DNA from: Flavobacterium cutihirudinis
GTDB lineage: Bacteria > Bacteroidota > Bacteroidia > Flavobacteriales > Flavobacteriaceae
Direction of reading: 5' to 3'
Assembly (NCBI RefSeq): GCF_003385895.1
Contig: NZ_QRDQ01000013.1
Span: forward strand, 62,001-126,000
DNA: 64,000 bases
The notes under the pieces are model-generated. The model was not told where the DNA came from, ran no database searches, and saw only the letters and a list, made by a program, of their open reading frames with translations. Shown here in pieces: positions 25,355-33,842 of the stretch; position 1 is the stretch's first letter; every line of letters starts with the position of its first letter. Made by a program: the position numbers and the translations under genes.

Positions 25355-27481
25355 ATGAAAAAACAGTTATTAACGCTTATTGGTTGTTTTGCTTTTGTAT
25401 CGATGAGCGCTCAAAAAGTAGGTCCTCCGGCGCCTTACGGAGCTTTACCAACCGAAGCACATTTGCAGTGGCAGGAATTAGAACAATATGTATTAGTTCA
25501 TTTTACTCCAACAACTTTTCAAAATAAAGAATGGGGATATGGAGATGCTGATCCTAAGATTTTCAATCCTTCAAAATTTGATGCAAGCCAAATTGTAAAT
25601 GCAGCCAAAGCAGGAGGTTTTAAAGGGGTAATTGTTGTAGCAAAACACCACGACGGATTCTGTTTATGGCCAACAAAAACTACAGATTATAATATCAGTA
25701 AAAGCCCTTTCCGCAACGGAAAAGGCGATATGGTCAAAGAATTTGAAGTTGCTGCACGAAATGCAGGAATGAAATTTGGCCTTTATTGCTCGCCTTGGGA
25801 CAGAAATAATGAATATTATGGAACGCCTGAATATGTAACAAAATTCCGCGAGCAATTAACCGAATTGTATACCAATTACGGAAAATTATTTATCACTTGG
25901 TTTGATGGCGCCAACGGTGGCGACGGTTACTACGGTGGAAAAAAAGAAAAAAGAAATATTGACCGCACAACTTATTATGGTTGGGATACAACTTGGGGAA
26001 TTTCAAAAAAATTACAACCGGGAGCTGTTATATTTGCAGACAATGGTGATGTACGCTGGGTAGGAAATGAACAAGGTTTTGCAGCAGAAACTTCATGGGC
26101 TACTTTTACACCAGAACCAACTGCTGGAAAATTAGTTGCTGCACCTGGCGAAACCAACTCGGATAAAGCGCCGGAAGGAACAAGAAATGGAAAATACTGG
26201 AAACCTGCAGAATGTGATGTTCCGCTTAGAAATGGCTGGTTTTATCATACTAATGAAGACAATCATGTAAAATCGGTTTCGGAGTTGTTTGAGATTTACT
26301 TAAAATCTGTTGGAAGAGGTGCTTGTCTGGATTTAGGAATTTCACCTAATACTGATGGTTTACTGCATCCAAATGACGTAAAAGCATTGAAAGATTTTGG
26401 CGATTTTCTAAAGAAATTATATTCTGATAATCTTGCCAATTCTGCTGTGATTAAAGCATCAGAAATTCGCGGTGATAATGAAATATTCTTTGGAACCAAA
26501 AATCTTACTGACAATGATCGTTATTCGTATTGGGCTACCAATGATGATGTCAAAAAAGCGTCATTAACTTTAGAATGGAAAAAAGAACAAACCTTCAATA
26601 TCATTCGTTTAAGAGAAAACATCAAACTTGGACAACGTATTGAGAAAGTTGAATTTGATGCTTTTATCAACGGAAAATGGAAAAAAGTAGCAACAACTAC
26701 AAGTATTGGCGCAAATCGTTTGGTACGATTACCAAATTACATCACTACCTCAAAATTAAGAATCCGTATTGAAGAATCTCCTGTTTGTATTGCTTTAAGT
26801 GATGTTGGCGTTTTTAAAGAACCGGAACAAGTATCGCTTCCAAAAATTAAAAGAGATAAAACCGGAATGGTTTCTATTACAACCGAATCGGCTGTAAACC
26901 AAATTCGTTACACAACAGACGGAACTGAACCAACCGCGCAATCTCCTGTTTATGAGACTGCATTTTTATTTTTAAATTCAGGCGATATTAAAGCAAAATC
27001 ATTTGACACTAATCTGAAAGCTGGAGAAACAGCTATTCAGTCGTTGAATGTTTTCAAAAAAGATTGGAAAATAGTAACTGCTTCTTTTGAAGACAATGAT
27101 AAAGCAGTTGCTATAAATGCAATAGACGAAAATCCTGATACAGTTTGGAGCACTGCTGACAATACTTCGGCGACAGGATTACCTCAATCAATTGTTCTTG
27201 ATATGGGGCAGGAATTGAAAGTTTCGGTATTATCGTATTTGCCTCGAAGAAACGGAACAGGCGGAATTGTGAAAAATTACGAATGGCAAATCAGTACCGA
27301 TAATGTTACGTGGACAACTGTTGCAGAAGGTGAATTTGCTAATATAAAAAGCAATCCTGTTGAACAGAATATCACTTTGAAAGCTTCGGCGAAAGCCAGA
27401 TATATCAAATTTATAGGTAAAACCAGTGTTGATGGAACTTATATTTCCATTGCAGAATTGGGAGTAAAAACAGTAGAATAA
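25355..27481 (+). CDS. GH29 alpha-L-fucosidase with CHB_HEX_C and CBM32-like modules, secreted
   Basis: 708 aa with signal peptide (LLTLIGCFAFVSMSAQ). The GH29 barrel spans about 25-355: YVLVHFTPTTFQNKEWGYGD, VVAKHHDGFCLWPT, FITWFDGANGGDGYYGG with nucleophile Asp184. It is followed by a discoidin-like region (about 370-480), a chitobiase C-terminal-type domain (about 495-560, IRYTTDGTEPTAQSPVY) and a final F5/8 type C/CBM32-like domain (about 570-705, ENPDTVWSTAD, YEWQISTDNVTW, ARYIKFIG). This build, with HFTPTTFQNKEWG, is that of the GH29-B-like group that prefers alpha-1,3/1,4-fucose on GlcNAc such as Lewis structures (family knowledge; the specificity here is inferred). Confidence 0.93.
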   Translation: MKKQLLTLIGCFAFVSMSAQKVGPPAPYGALPTEAHLQWQELEQYVLVHFTPTTFQNKEWGYGDADPKIFNPSKFDASQIVNAAKAGGFKGVIVVAKHHDGFCLWPTKTTDYNISKSPFRNGKGDMVKEFEVAARNAGMKFGLYCSPWDRNNEYYGTPEYVTKFREQLTELYTNYGKLFITWFDGANGGDGYYGGKKEKRNIDRTTYYGWDTTWGISKKLQPGAVIFADNGDVRWVGNEQGFAAETSWATFTPEPTAGKLVAAPGETNSDKAPEGTRNGKYWKPAECDVPLRNGWFYHTNEDNHVKSVSELFEIYLKSVGRGACLDLGISPNTDGLLHPNDVKALKDFGDFLKKLYSDNLANSAVIKASEIRGDNEIFFGTKNLTDNDRYSYWATNDDVKKASLTLEWKKEQTFNIIRLRENIKLGQRIEKVEFDAFINGKWKKVATTTSIGANRLVRLPNYITTSKLRIRIEESPVCIALSDVGVFKEPEQVSLPKIKRDKTGMVSITTESAVNQIRYTTDGTEPTAQSPVYETAFLFLNSGDIKAKSFDTNLKAGETAIQSLNVFKKDWKIVTASFEDNDKAVAINAIDENPDTVWSTADNTSATGLPQSIVLDMGQELKVSVLSYLPRRNGTGGIVKNYEWQISTDNVTWTTVAEGEFANIKSNPVEQNITLKASAKARYIKFIGKTSVDGTYISIAELGVKTVE

Positions 27482-27542
27482 TATTGCTCTTAAAGCTATA
27501 AGAAAGAGATTGTCTCAATTGCAAGCTTCAGAGAAGCGAAAT

Positions 27543-27665
27543 ATTTATAGCAAAAGAATATTGGTTACAACATAAAGCTCCTGAGGAGCAACATATTTTT
27601 TCTACAGTATTAAATATGTTGCTCCTCAGGAGCTTTTTTATTTGTCTTGTTGTAATTCTATAAAT
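27543..27665. repeat. nested inverted-repeat element between convergent genes
   Basis: Inner perfect 25-bp arms lie at 27574-27598 and 27612-27636 (core CTCCTGAGGAGCAACATA), loop 13 nt, followed by T6. Outer arms ATTTATAG (27543-27550) and CTATAAAT (27658-27665) also pair, with ATTACAACA-like segments between them. It lies between the ends of the GH29 (27481) and GH92 (27752) genes and could terminate both. A separate ACCCCGCTGGGGT palindrome lies at 27671-27683. Confidence 0.7.
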
Positions 27666-27715
27666 AGTTCACCCCGCTGGGGTTTATGATAAATTTCATA
27701 AATATTCCTTCCAAC

Positions 27716-27740
27716 AAAAAAGCTGTCCTTTTGGGACAGC
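27716..27740 (-). terminator. intrinsic terminator after GH92
   Basis: Stem GCTGTCC/GGACAGC with a short loop, followed on the minus strand by a T-run (27720-27716). It starts 12 bp past the GH92 stop codon. Confidence 0.8.
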
Positions 27741-27751
27741 CTCTTTTTGTT

Positions 27752-30007
27752 TTATTCCTGAATCACTTTTAATGTTGTTCCATTTACAAAATCATCATGC
27801 GTAATAAAGAAACTGTTTATACTTTTTCCGTTAAGCTGAATGTCTTTGATTTTTCCACCAGTAATACTTTCTCGCTCAATTACAATGTTCTCTTTCTTGT
27901 AATATTTTGGATCCAGCTGAATCGTTATTTTATCAAACATCGGCGCTGTAATCGTATAAAGTGGATCTCCAGGCGATATTGGATAGAATCCCATCATTGA
28001 ATACACCAACCACGCAGACATTGTTCCTGTATCATCATTTCCTGGAAGTCCTTTTGGTAAATTTTTGAAATGTTCTCTCACCAATTTTCTTACCATTTCC
28101 TGACTCTTATATTCCTCTCCTTTTACGTAATTGAATAAATAAGGATAAGCAATATCTGGCTCATTTGCCATATCAAACTGATTGATGTCAAAAACTTTTT
28201 GCAATTGCTCAGAAAAAGGTTTCTCACCGCCCATTAATTTCATTAACCCTTTGATGTCATGCGGAACCATAAAAGCATATTGCCACGCATTTCCTTCGAT
28301 GAAACCAACATTTTCCTGAAAATTTGCTCCGGCTATGGGATCAAAAGGCTCGTACCATTTTCCGTTAGGTAATCTTGGTCGAAGCAATTTTAAATCCTTA
28401 TCAAATAATTTTTGATACGATAATGATCGTTTGCTAAAACGCTTAAAATCTTCTTTTTCTCCTAAAGCTTTCGCTAAAAGTGAAATCGCATAATCTGAAG
28501 TATTATATTCTTCCGTTGTAGAAACTGGCCCGGAATAATTTGTAGACAAATATCCTTTTTCGATATATTCTTTAAGTCCCGGACGCAACGGATTATCTTC
28601 AATCTGATCAGCACCTTTCAGCATCGCGTGATACGCCTTATAAATATCAAAATCCTGAATTCCTTTTAAGCAGGCATCAACAATAACGATACTTGCCGGA
28701 TCTCCAACCATGGTAAATGTTTCAGTCGAATTTAATTCCCATTTTGGCAGCCAGCCGTTTTCGTCATACATTTCCAACATGCTTTTTATCATATCAGATT
28801 GTTGCTTAGGGTATACTAAAGACATTAACGGATGTACATTTCTGTACGTATCCCAAAGTGAAAACACGGTGTAACGCGTGCCCAAAGTTCTTCCGATCTT
28901 TCTTCTTTTTATTTCCGGAAATTCGCCGTTAAAATCGTTTAAAGTATTTGGATGAATTAAAGTATGATATAACGCTGTGTAAAAAATAACTTTATCTTGA
29001 TAAGAACCACCCTCGACCATAATTTTCGAAAGTTCTTTGTTCCATTCGTCATATGTTTCTTTGTAGATCGTATCAAATGGCTTATCTGCAGTTTCTTTTT
29101 CTAAATTGTCACGAGCATTTTCGATACTCACATACGAAACTCCAATTTTAACCTCAACCGTTTCTTTCTTATCAAACTGATACGAAAAATATGTTCCGAT
29201 ACTATCTCCAACAACCGTTTTGATACTATTCTTCATTATTCTCGTTTTCCCGTTGTAGCCCATCCATTGTGCTTCTACACCATCGTATTTTGGTGTTTTT
29301 TTCCAAACGCCGTAATTGGTAGCCGGCTTTGAAAATTTTGCTACAAAATAAACCGGATACGCATCTTCAGGACTGTTGTAGCAAAATGATCCCACAGAAC
29401 GCATTCCTTCAATTTCTGTTGAAGAAACGACTTTTACCATCGCGCCTTCTTCATTGGTTAATCCTAAACCAAGATTAAGCAAAATATTAGCCTGCCCTTT
29501 CGGGAAAGTGAATCTGCTTACGCCTACTCTTTTTGATGCTGTAAATTCGCCTTTGACTTTATACTTGTCAATATCCAAGCCGTAATAAGCTGTTTTAGCA
29601 ACTTCATTCGAATACGTTGATCCGTATTTTAAATGATTTGTTTCTACAGTTCCTGTGGTTGGCATTAACAAAATAACACCTAATTCTGGGCAGCCAACCC
29701 CGCTCAAATTAACATGACTGAATCCTGTCAAAAATTTATTTTCGTTTACGTAAGGATTAGACAACCACTGACTGTCTTTTTCTAAAGGTGTATTTTTAGA
29801 TCCGGCAACATTAAACGGACTAATGCTCGCCATACCGCGTGGCGCAATTGGTCCCGGAAATGCAGCTCCATAATTCGATGTCCCAATTAATGGATTTACA
29901 TATTCTGCCGGTTCCTGTTTTGGCGGTTCCTGGGCAAAAATTGTTAAACTAAAAAACAGCATGCTCATAAAACATGCTGCTTCTATAATTCTCTTTTTTC
30001 TCAACAT
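27752..30007 (-). CDS. GH92 exo-alpha-mannosidase, secreted
   Basis: 751 aa with signal peptide (AACFMSMLFFSLTIFAQ). GH92 signatures run through the whole protein: EYVNPLIGTSNYGAAFPG, SHVNLSGVGCPELG, RYTVFSLWDTYRNVHPL, FIEGNAWQYAFMVPHD, NEPDIAYPYLFNY (Glu616, candidate acid) and GLPGNDDTGTMSAWLV (Asp658/659, candidate base). These calcium-dependent inverting enzymes remove alpha-1,2/1,3/1,4/1,6-mannose; with GNDD the NxGNDD motif family is standard. It is the last gene of the run GH2-GH20-GH29-GH92, 4 bp after GH29. In an N-glycan pathway it trims mannose arms. Confidence 0.95.
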   Translation of the reverse strand: MLRKKRIIEAACFMSMLFFSLTIFAQEPPKQEPAEYVNPLIGTSNYGAAFPGPIAPRGMASISPFNVAGSKNTPLEKDSQWLSNPYVNENKFLTGFSHVNLSGVGCPELGVILLMPTTGTVETNHLKYGSTYSNEVAKTAYYGLDIDKYKVKGEFTASKRVGVSRFTFPKGQANILLNLGLGLTNEEGAMVKVVSSTEIEGMRSVGSFCYNSPEDAYPVYFVAKFSKPATNYGVWKKTPKYDGVEAQWMGYNGKTRIMKNSIKTVVGDSIGTYFSYQFDKKETVEVKIGVSYVSIENARDNLEKETADKPFDTIYKETYDEWNKELSKIMVEGGSYQDKVIFYTALYHTLIHPNTLNDFNGEFPEIKRRKIGRTLGTRYTVFSLWDTYRNVHPLMSLVYPKQQSDMIKSMLEMYDENGWLPKWELNSTETFTMVGDPASIVIVDACLKGIQDFDIYKAYHAMLKGADQIEDNPLRPGLKEYIEKGYLSTNYSGPVSTTEEYNTSDYAISLLAKALGEKEDFKRFSKRSLSYQKLFDKDLKLLRPRLPNGKWYEPFDPIAGANFQENVGFIEGNAWQYAFMVPHDIKGLMKLMGGEKPFSEQLQKVFDINQFDMANEPDIAYPYLFNYVKGEEYKSQEMVRKLVREHFKNLPKGLPGNDDTGTMSAWLVYSMMGFYPISPGDPLYTITAPMFDKITIQLDPKYYKKENIVIERESITGGKIKDIQLNGKSINSFFITHDDFVNGTTLKVIQE

Positions 30008-30011
30008 AATA

Positions 30012-31496
30012 CTATTTGTTAATCGCTTCGATCTTTAAAGTCCAAGCTTCTTTTGAAGGAAGGTTGTTTCGCAGACTTTCCGGAATTTGAACCTTAAATC
30101 CCTGCGCTTCTTTCGTCCATTTTAAAGAAGTTTTTGAACCCAACATCGTAATTTTGGTTCCTTTTTTCGGACTAATAGATTTTACAATTACCTCTGCAGG
30201 AATTTTGTCTTCTCCGTCTTTAGCCAGATAGAACAAAAATACGTTTTCTTCTTTATTTTGCGTCATACAAATGTTATCTTCTTTATAAGGCGCAATTGGT
30301 TTTGTATTATAAATTGCTGTACTGTTTACTTTCATCCAATCTCCATAAGCTGCTAATAAATCGTAAGCGCCTTGTTGCCACTCTCCTTCCGGACTTGGAG
30401 CGATGTTCAATAATAAGTTTCCGCCTTTTGCTACTACATCAATTAACATATGAATACCTTGTCTTCCAGTCATATATTTCGCATCCGGAGTGTACGACCA
30501 GCCGCCACCTGAAGTAATACAAGATTCCCAAGGATAAGGCAATGTTTTTTCAGGAACTCTGTTTTCCGGAGTTAAATAATTTTGATTTTTACCGTGAACC
30601 GCTCTGTCTACAACTATCAATCCCGGTTGTTTCTGGCGTGCTTTTACCACCAATTCATCCATTTTAGGATCCTGATCTACAATTCTATGTTTAATAAAAC
30701 CGTTTTTAGATTCGTTTTCTGCAAATTTCTCCGCATAATTTTCTTTGATGTTTTGCAAATCTCTCTTTTTAACCCATCCTCCATCTAACCACAAAATATC
30801 AACTTTGCCATAATTAGTCAGGATTTCCAAAATCTGATTGTGTGTAAAATCAACATACTTCTGCCATTTTTCAGGATATAATGACGGATCGTAATTCACG
30901 TTTCTGTCAAATGGAGGAAAATATGGATCCCAATAGTTTTCGTTATGCCAGTCCGGCTTAGAGAAATAAGCTCCTGTTGAGATATTTTCGTTTCTGAAAG
31001 CATTAAAAACTTCTTTTAAAATATCCGCTTTTGGATTTGTACTAAAAGGACAATCTTTGTCTGTCACTTTATAATCCGTGTATTTTGTATCAAACATCGA
31101 AAATCCGTCATGGTGTTTTGTGGTAAAAACCATGTATTTCATTCCGGCAGCTTTTGCCGCTTTTGCCCATTTCGTCGGATCGAATTTTGTAGGGTTGAAT
31201 GTTTTCTTCAATCCTTCATACTCTTTTACATATTCAGTATAATTGTTTGGATTGCTTCCTTTTTTGCGTTCGCACCAGCCGTAATCTTCCGGACAAATCG
31301 ACCAGGATTCTACAATTCCCCATTGGCTGTACGTTCCCCAGTGCATTAATAATCCAAATTTTTTCCCTTGCCATTGTTCTAAATTTTTCAAAACTGCAGG
31401 ATCTGTTTCCGGTACGTAGCGCTCATCTTCATAAATGGCCTGCGAAAACAATTGCACAGAAAATAATAATGCTAAAATGAATATTCCTTTTTTCAT
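30012..31496 (-). CDS. GH29 alpha-L-fucosidase, secreted
   Basis: 494 aa with signal peptide (GIFILALLFSVQLFSQ). KFGLLMHWGTYSQWGIVESW, MVFTTKHHDGFSMFDT and VDILWLDGGWVKKRD with nucleophile Asp238. A loop of about 20 residues after the nucleophile (NIKENYAEKFAENESKNG) and the acidic pair near CPEDYGWCERKKGSNPNN separate it from the 480-aa paralogues. It is 19 bp downstream of GH20 and 4 bp upstream of GH92. Confidence 0.94.
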   Translation of the reverse strand: MKKGIFILALLFSVQLFSQAIYEDERYVPETDPAVLKNLEQWQGKKFGLLMHWGTYSQWGIVESWSICPEDYGWCERKKGSNPNNYTEYVKEYEGLKKTFNPTKFDPTKWAKAAKAAGMKYMVFTTKHHDGFSMFDTKYTDYKVTDKDCPFSTNPKADILKEVFNAFRNENISTGAYFSKPDWHNENYWDPYFPPFDRNVNYDPSLYPEKWQKYVDFTHNQILEILTNYGKVDILWLDGGWVKKRDLQNIKENYAEKFAENESKNGFIKHRIVDQDPKMDELVVKARQKQPGLIVVDRAVHGKNQNYLTPENRVPEKTLPYPWESCITSGGGWSYTPDAKYMTGRQGIHMLIDVVAKGGNLLLNIAPSPEGEWQQGAYDLLAAYGDWMKVNSTAIYNTKPIAPYKEDNICMTQNKEENVFLFYLAKDGEDKIPAEVIVKSISPKKGTKITMLGSKTSLKWTKEAQGFKVQIPESLRNNLPSKEAWTLKIEAINK

Positions 31497-31515
31497 ATTA
31501 TAACTTTTATATTTC

Positions 31516-33837
31516 TTAATTCACTAAAATTTCATCCACAAACAACCAAGAGCTTTCTCCTCTTGGACTTTTTTTCAAATTTGCTCCAATTACTTTTACG
31601 TATCTGGCGTTTTGTTTTTGAAAATTGATTTTAAAATCTTTCAATTCAGAAACTGGATTTGCCGCATAAGCACGTGATATTTTTCCAACTTCTTTATAAT
31701 TAATACCATCATTAGAAATCAGTACTTTTATTTGTATCGGAAAAAATACTCCTGCACCCTGGCTTTCTAAGGTTCCAACAATAACTTGCTCAATACTTTG
31801 AGGTTTTTCAAAATCAATAACCAATTCCATATCATTAACAAGCCACGCTTGCCATTGTCCGTCATGGAAATTTTTAGATCCGCGAATTGTATTTACCATC
31901 GTAAAAGGTCCATCTCCTGTATAACTTTTATTGTAAGGCGTCAGATAATTTACTTTGTGTGCAACCGCTTTATGGAATACAATTGTATCGGTGAATGTTT
32001 TTCCTATTGGTTTATCGTCTTGAAAAAGAGACGCTTTTAAAATTGTAGTTTCTTTAAACTGAATTGGGGTTGTATATTTTTCAGCATTTTGACCAATCGC
32101 ATTATTCCCTAAAACATAACGAATATCCGGATTTGGAAATTCATTTTTCAGCGTCACATTAATTTGTTTTTTCTCTAAATCGGCGCTTGAAGAAGCGGTA
32201 ACCAAATAAGCACTTTTAGCATAATTGATTCCCAAATAATCATAACGTTTGAATACCGAAGTTAATCGTGTAGTAAAATCATTCCAATTACGGTTTTCTT
32301 TCGTGCTCCATAAAACCTCAGATAAAGCAGCTAATCTTGGGAAAATCATATATTCAGAATCCTTTGGTCCCGGAAGAAATTCAGCCCATAAATTTGCCTG
32401 TGCGCCCAAAACATGTTTTGCTTCTGCTTCTGACATCGTTGAAACAACAGGATCAAATTCGTACACTTTATTTAACGGATTATAAGCATCAAAAGCCAAA
32501 GGCTCTTCGTTTTGTGGCCCTTGGTAAAAATTAAAATAACAAGGAGATTCCGGAGTCATGATAACGTCATGTCCTTGTGCAGCAGCTTCAGTTCCTCCTT
32601 TTGTTCCTCTCCAGCTCATTACTGTCGCTTCCGGAGCTAATCCGCCTTCCAGAATTTCATCCCATCCAATTAGTTTTTTGCCTTTAGAATTGATGTATTT
32701 TTCCATTCTTTTTACAAAATAACTTTGCAGTTCATGAACATTTTTCAAATTATGATCTTTCATCCTTTTTTGGCAATGCGGACATTTTTCCCAATTGGTT
32801 TTTGTCGCTTCATCGCCTCCAATATGGATGTATTTTGAAGGGAAAATAGTAATTACCTCATCGATTACATTCTGAAGAAATTCAAATGTTGATTCTTTTC
32901 CTGCGCAATAAATATCTGTAATTGGCCATAATCCGCCGGAAGGCACACCAATACGCTGATCAAAACAAGCTAATTCCGGATATGCTGCGATAGCACTGCT
33001 TACGTGCGCCGGCATTTCTATTTCTGGAATTATTTCTACATTTTTTGCAGCAGCATATTTTACGATTTCTTTTAATTCTTCCTGCGTTAAAAATCCGCCG
33101 TAAGTTCCTTTTTCATCTGGATTTGTAACCAATCTCGCATTCCATGCTAAATGTTCCTGATCGACTCTCCAGGCTCCAACTTCGGTTAATTTTGGATATT
33201 TTTTGATTTCAATTCTCCAGCCCTGATCATCTACTAAATGCAAATGCAAAACGTTCATTTTGTGCATTGCCAAACGATCGATTGTAGATAAAATATAGTT
33301 TTTATCGAAGAAATGACGTGATAAATCCAACATCAATCCTCTGTATTGAAAACGTGGTTCGTCTGTAATCGCAACGTTTGGAATCTGCCATTTTGCTGAT
33401 GTAATGGCATATTTGCTTTCAATTGCAACTGGAAGCAATTGTCGAATAGTTTCTAAACCGTAAATAAAACCGGCATTTCCGTTTGCCGTAATTGTAATGA
33501 TATTATTGCTTACATCAAGTTTGTAAGCTTCTCTATGAAATGTTGCATCGGTTTTAAACTGAACAAAGTTGCTCTTCGGTGCTTTCGCTCCAAGAACAGG
33601 ACGCCAGCCCGCTGCGGTTTCGAATTTGCTTATCAATGCATTCGAAATGTCCTTCTGAAAATCGGTAGTTGCAACAAAAACGGTATTTTTTGAAAACTCA
33701 AAAGATCCCGGCTGAAGCATCAATTGATTTGGTTTCGGTATAATCTGAATATCTTTTTCAGTAAAAATCTTCTGACTATAACCCGAACTTAAAACGGTTA
33801 AGAAGATTAAGAGGAATAAAGATTTTAATTTTCTCAT
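31516..33837 (-). CDS. GH20 beta-N-acetylhexosaminidase with C-terminal CBM32-like domain, secreted
   Basis: 773 aa with signal peptide (LFLLIFLTVLSSGYSQ). GH20b domain about 30-150, catalytic barrel about 155-510 with YRGLMLDLSRHFFDK, HLHLVDDQGWRIEI, and IHIGGDEATKTNWEKC carrying the Asp342-Glu343 pair used in substrate-assisted catalysis. Then a chitobiase-type domain (about 530-600) and an F5/8 type C module (about 625-773: NFHDGQWQAWL, VLISNDGINYKEV). It removes terminal beta-GlcNAc or GalNAc. It is 5 bp downstream of the LacZ-like GH2, a pairing that fits Gal-GlcNAc antennae. Confidence 0.95.
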   Translation of the reverse strand: MRKLKSLFLLIFLTVLSSGYSQKIFTEKDIQIIPKPNQLMLQPGSFEFSKNTVFVATTDFQKDISNALISKFETAAGWRPVLGAKAPKSNFVQFKTDATFHREAYKLDVSNNIITITANGNAGFIYGLETIRQLLPVAIESKYAITSAKWQIPNVAITDEPRFQYRGLMLDLSRHFFDKNYILSTIDRLAMHKMNVLHLHLVDDQGWRIEIKKYPKLTEVGAWRVDQEHLAWNARLVTNPDEKGTYGGFLTQEELKEIVKYAAAKNVEIIPEIEMPAHVSSAIAAYPELACFDQRIGVPSGGLWPITDIYCAGKESTFEFLQNVIDEVITIFPSKYIHIGGDEATKTNWEKCPHCQKRMKDHNLKNVHELQSYFVKRMEKYINSKGKKLIGWDEILEGGLAPEATVMSWRGTKGGTEAAAQGHDVIMTPESPCYFNFYQGPQNEEPLAFDAYNPLNKVYEFDPVVSTMSEAEAKHVLGAQANLWAEFLPGPKDSEYMIFPRLAALSEVLWSTKENRNWNDFTTRLTSVFKRYDYLGINYAKSAYLVTASSSADLEKKQINVTLKNEFPNPDIRYVLGNNAIGQNAEKYTTPIQFKETTILKASLFQDDKPIGKTFTDTIVFHKAVAHKVNYLTPYNKSYTGDGPFTMVNTIRGSKNFHDGQWQAWLVNDMELVIDFEKPQSIEQVIVGTLESQGAGVFFPIQIKVLISNDGINYKEVGKISRAYAANPVSELKDFKINFQKQNARYVKVIGANLKKSPRGESSWLFVDEILVN

Positions 33838-33842
33838 AATTA

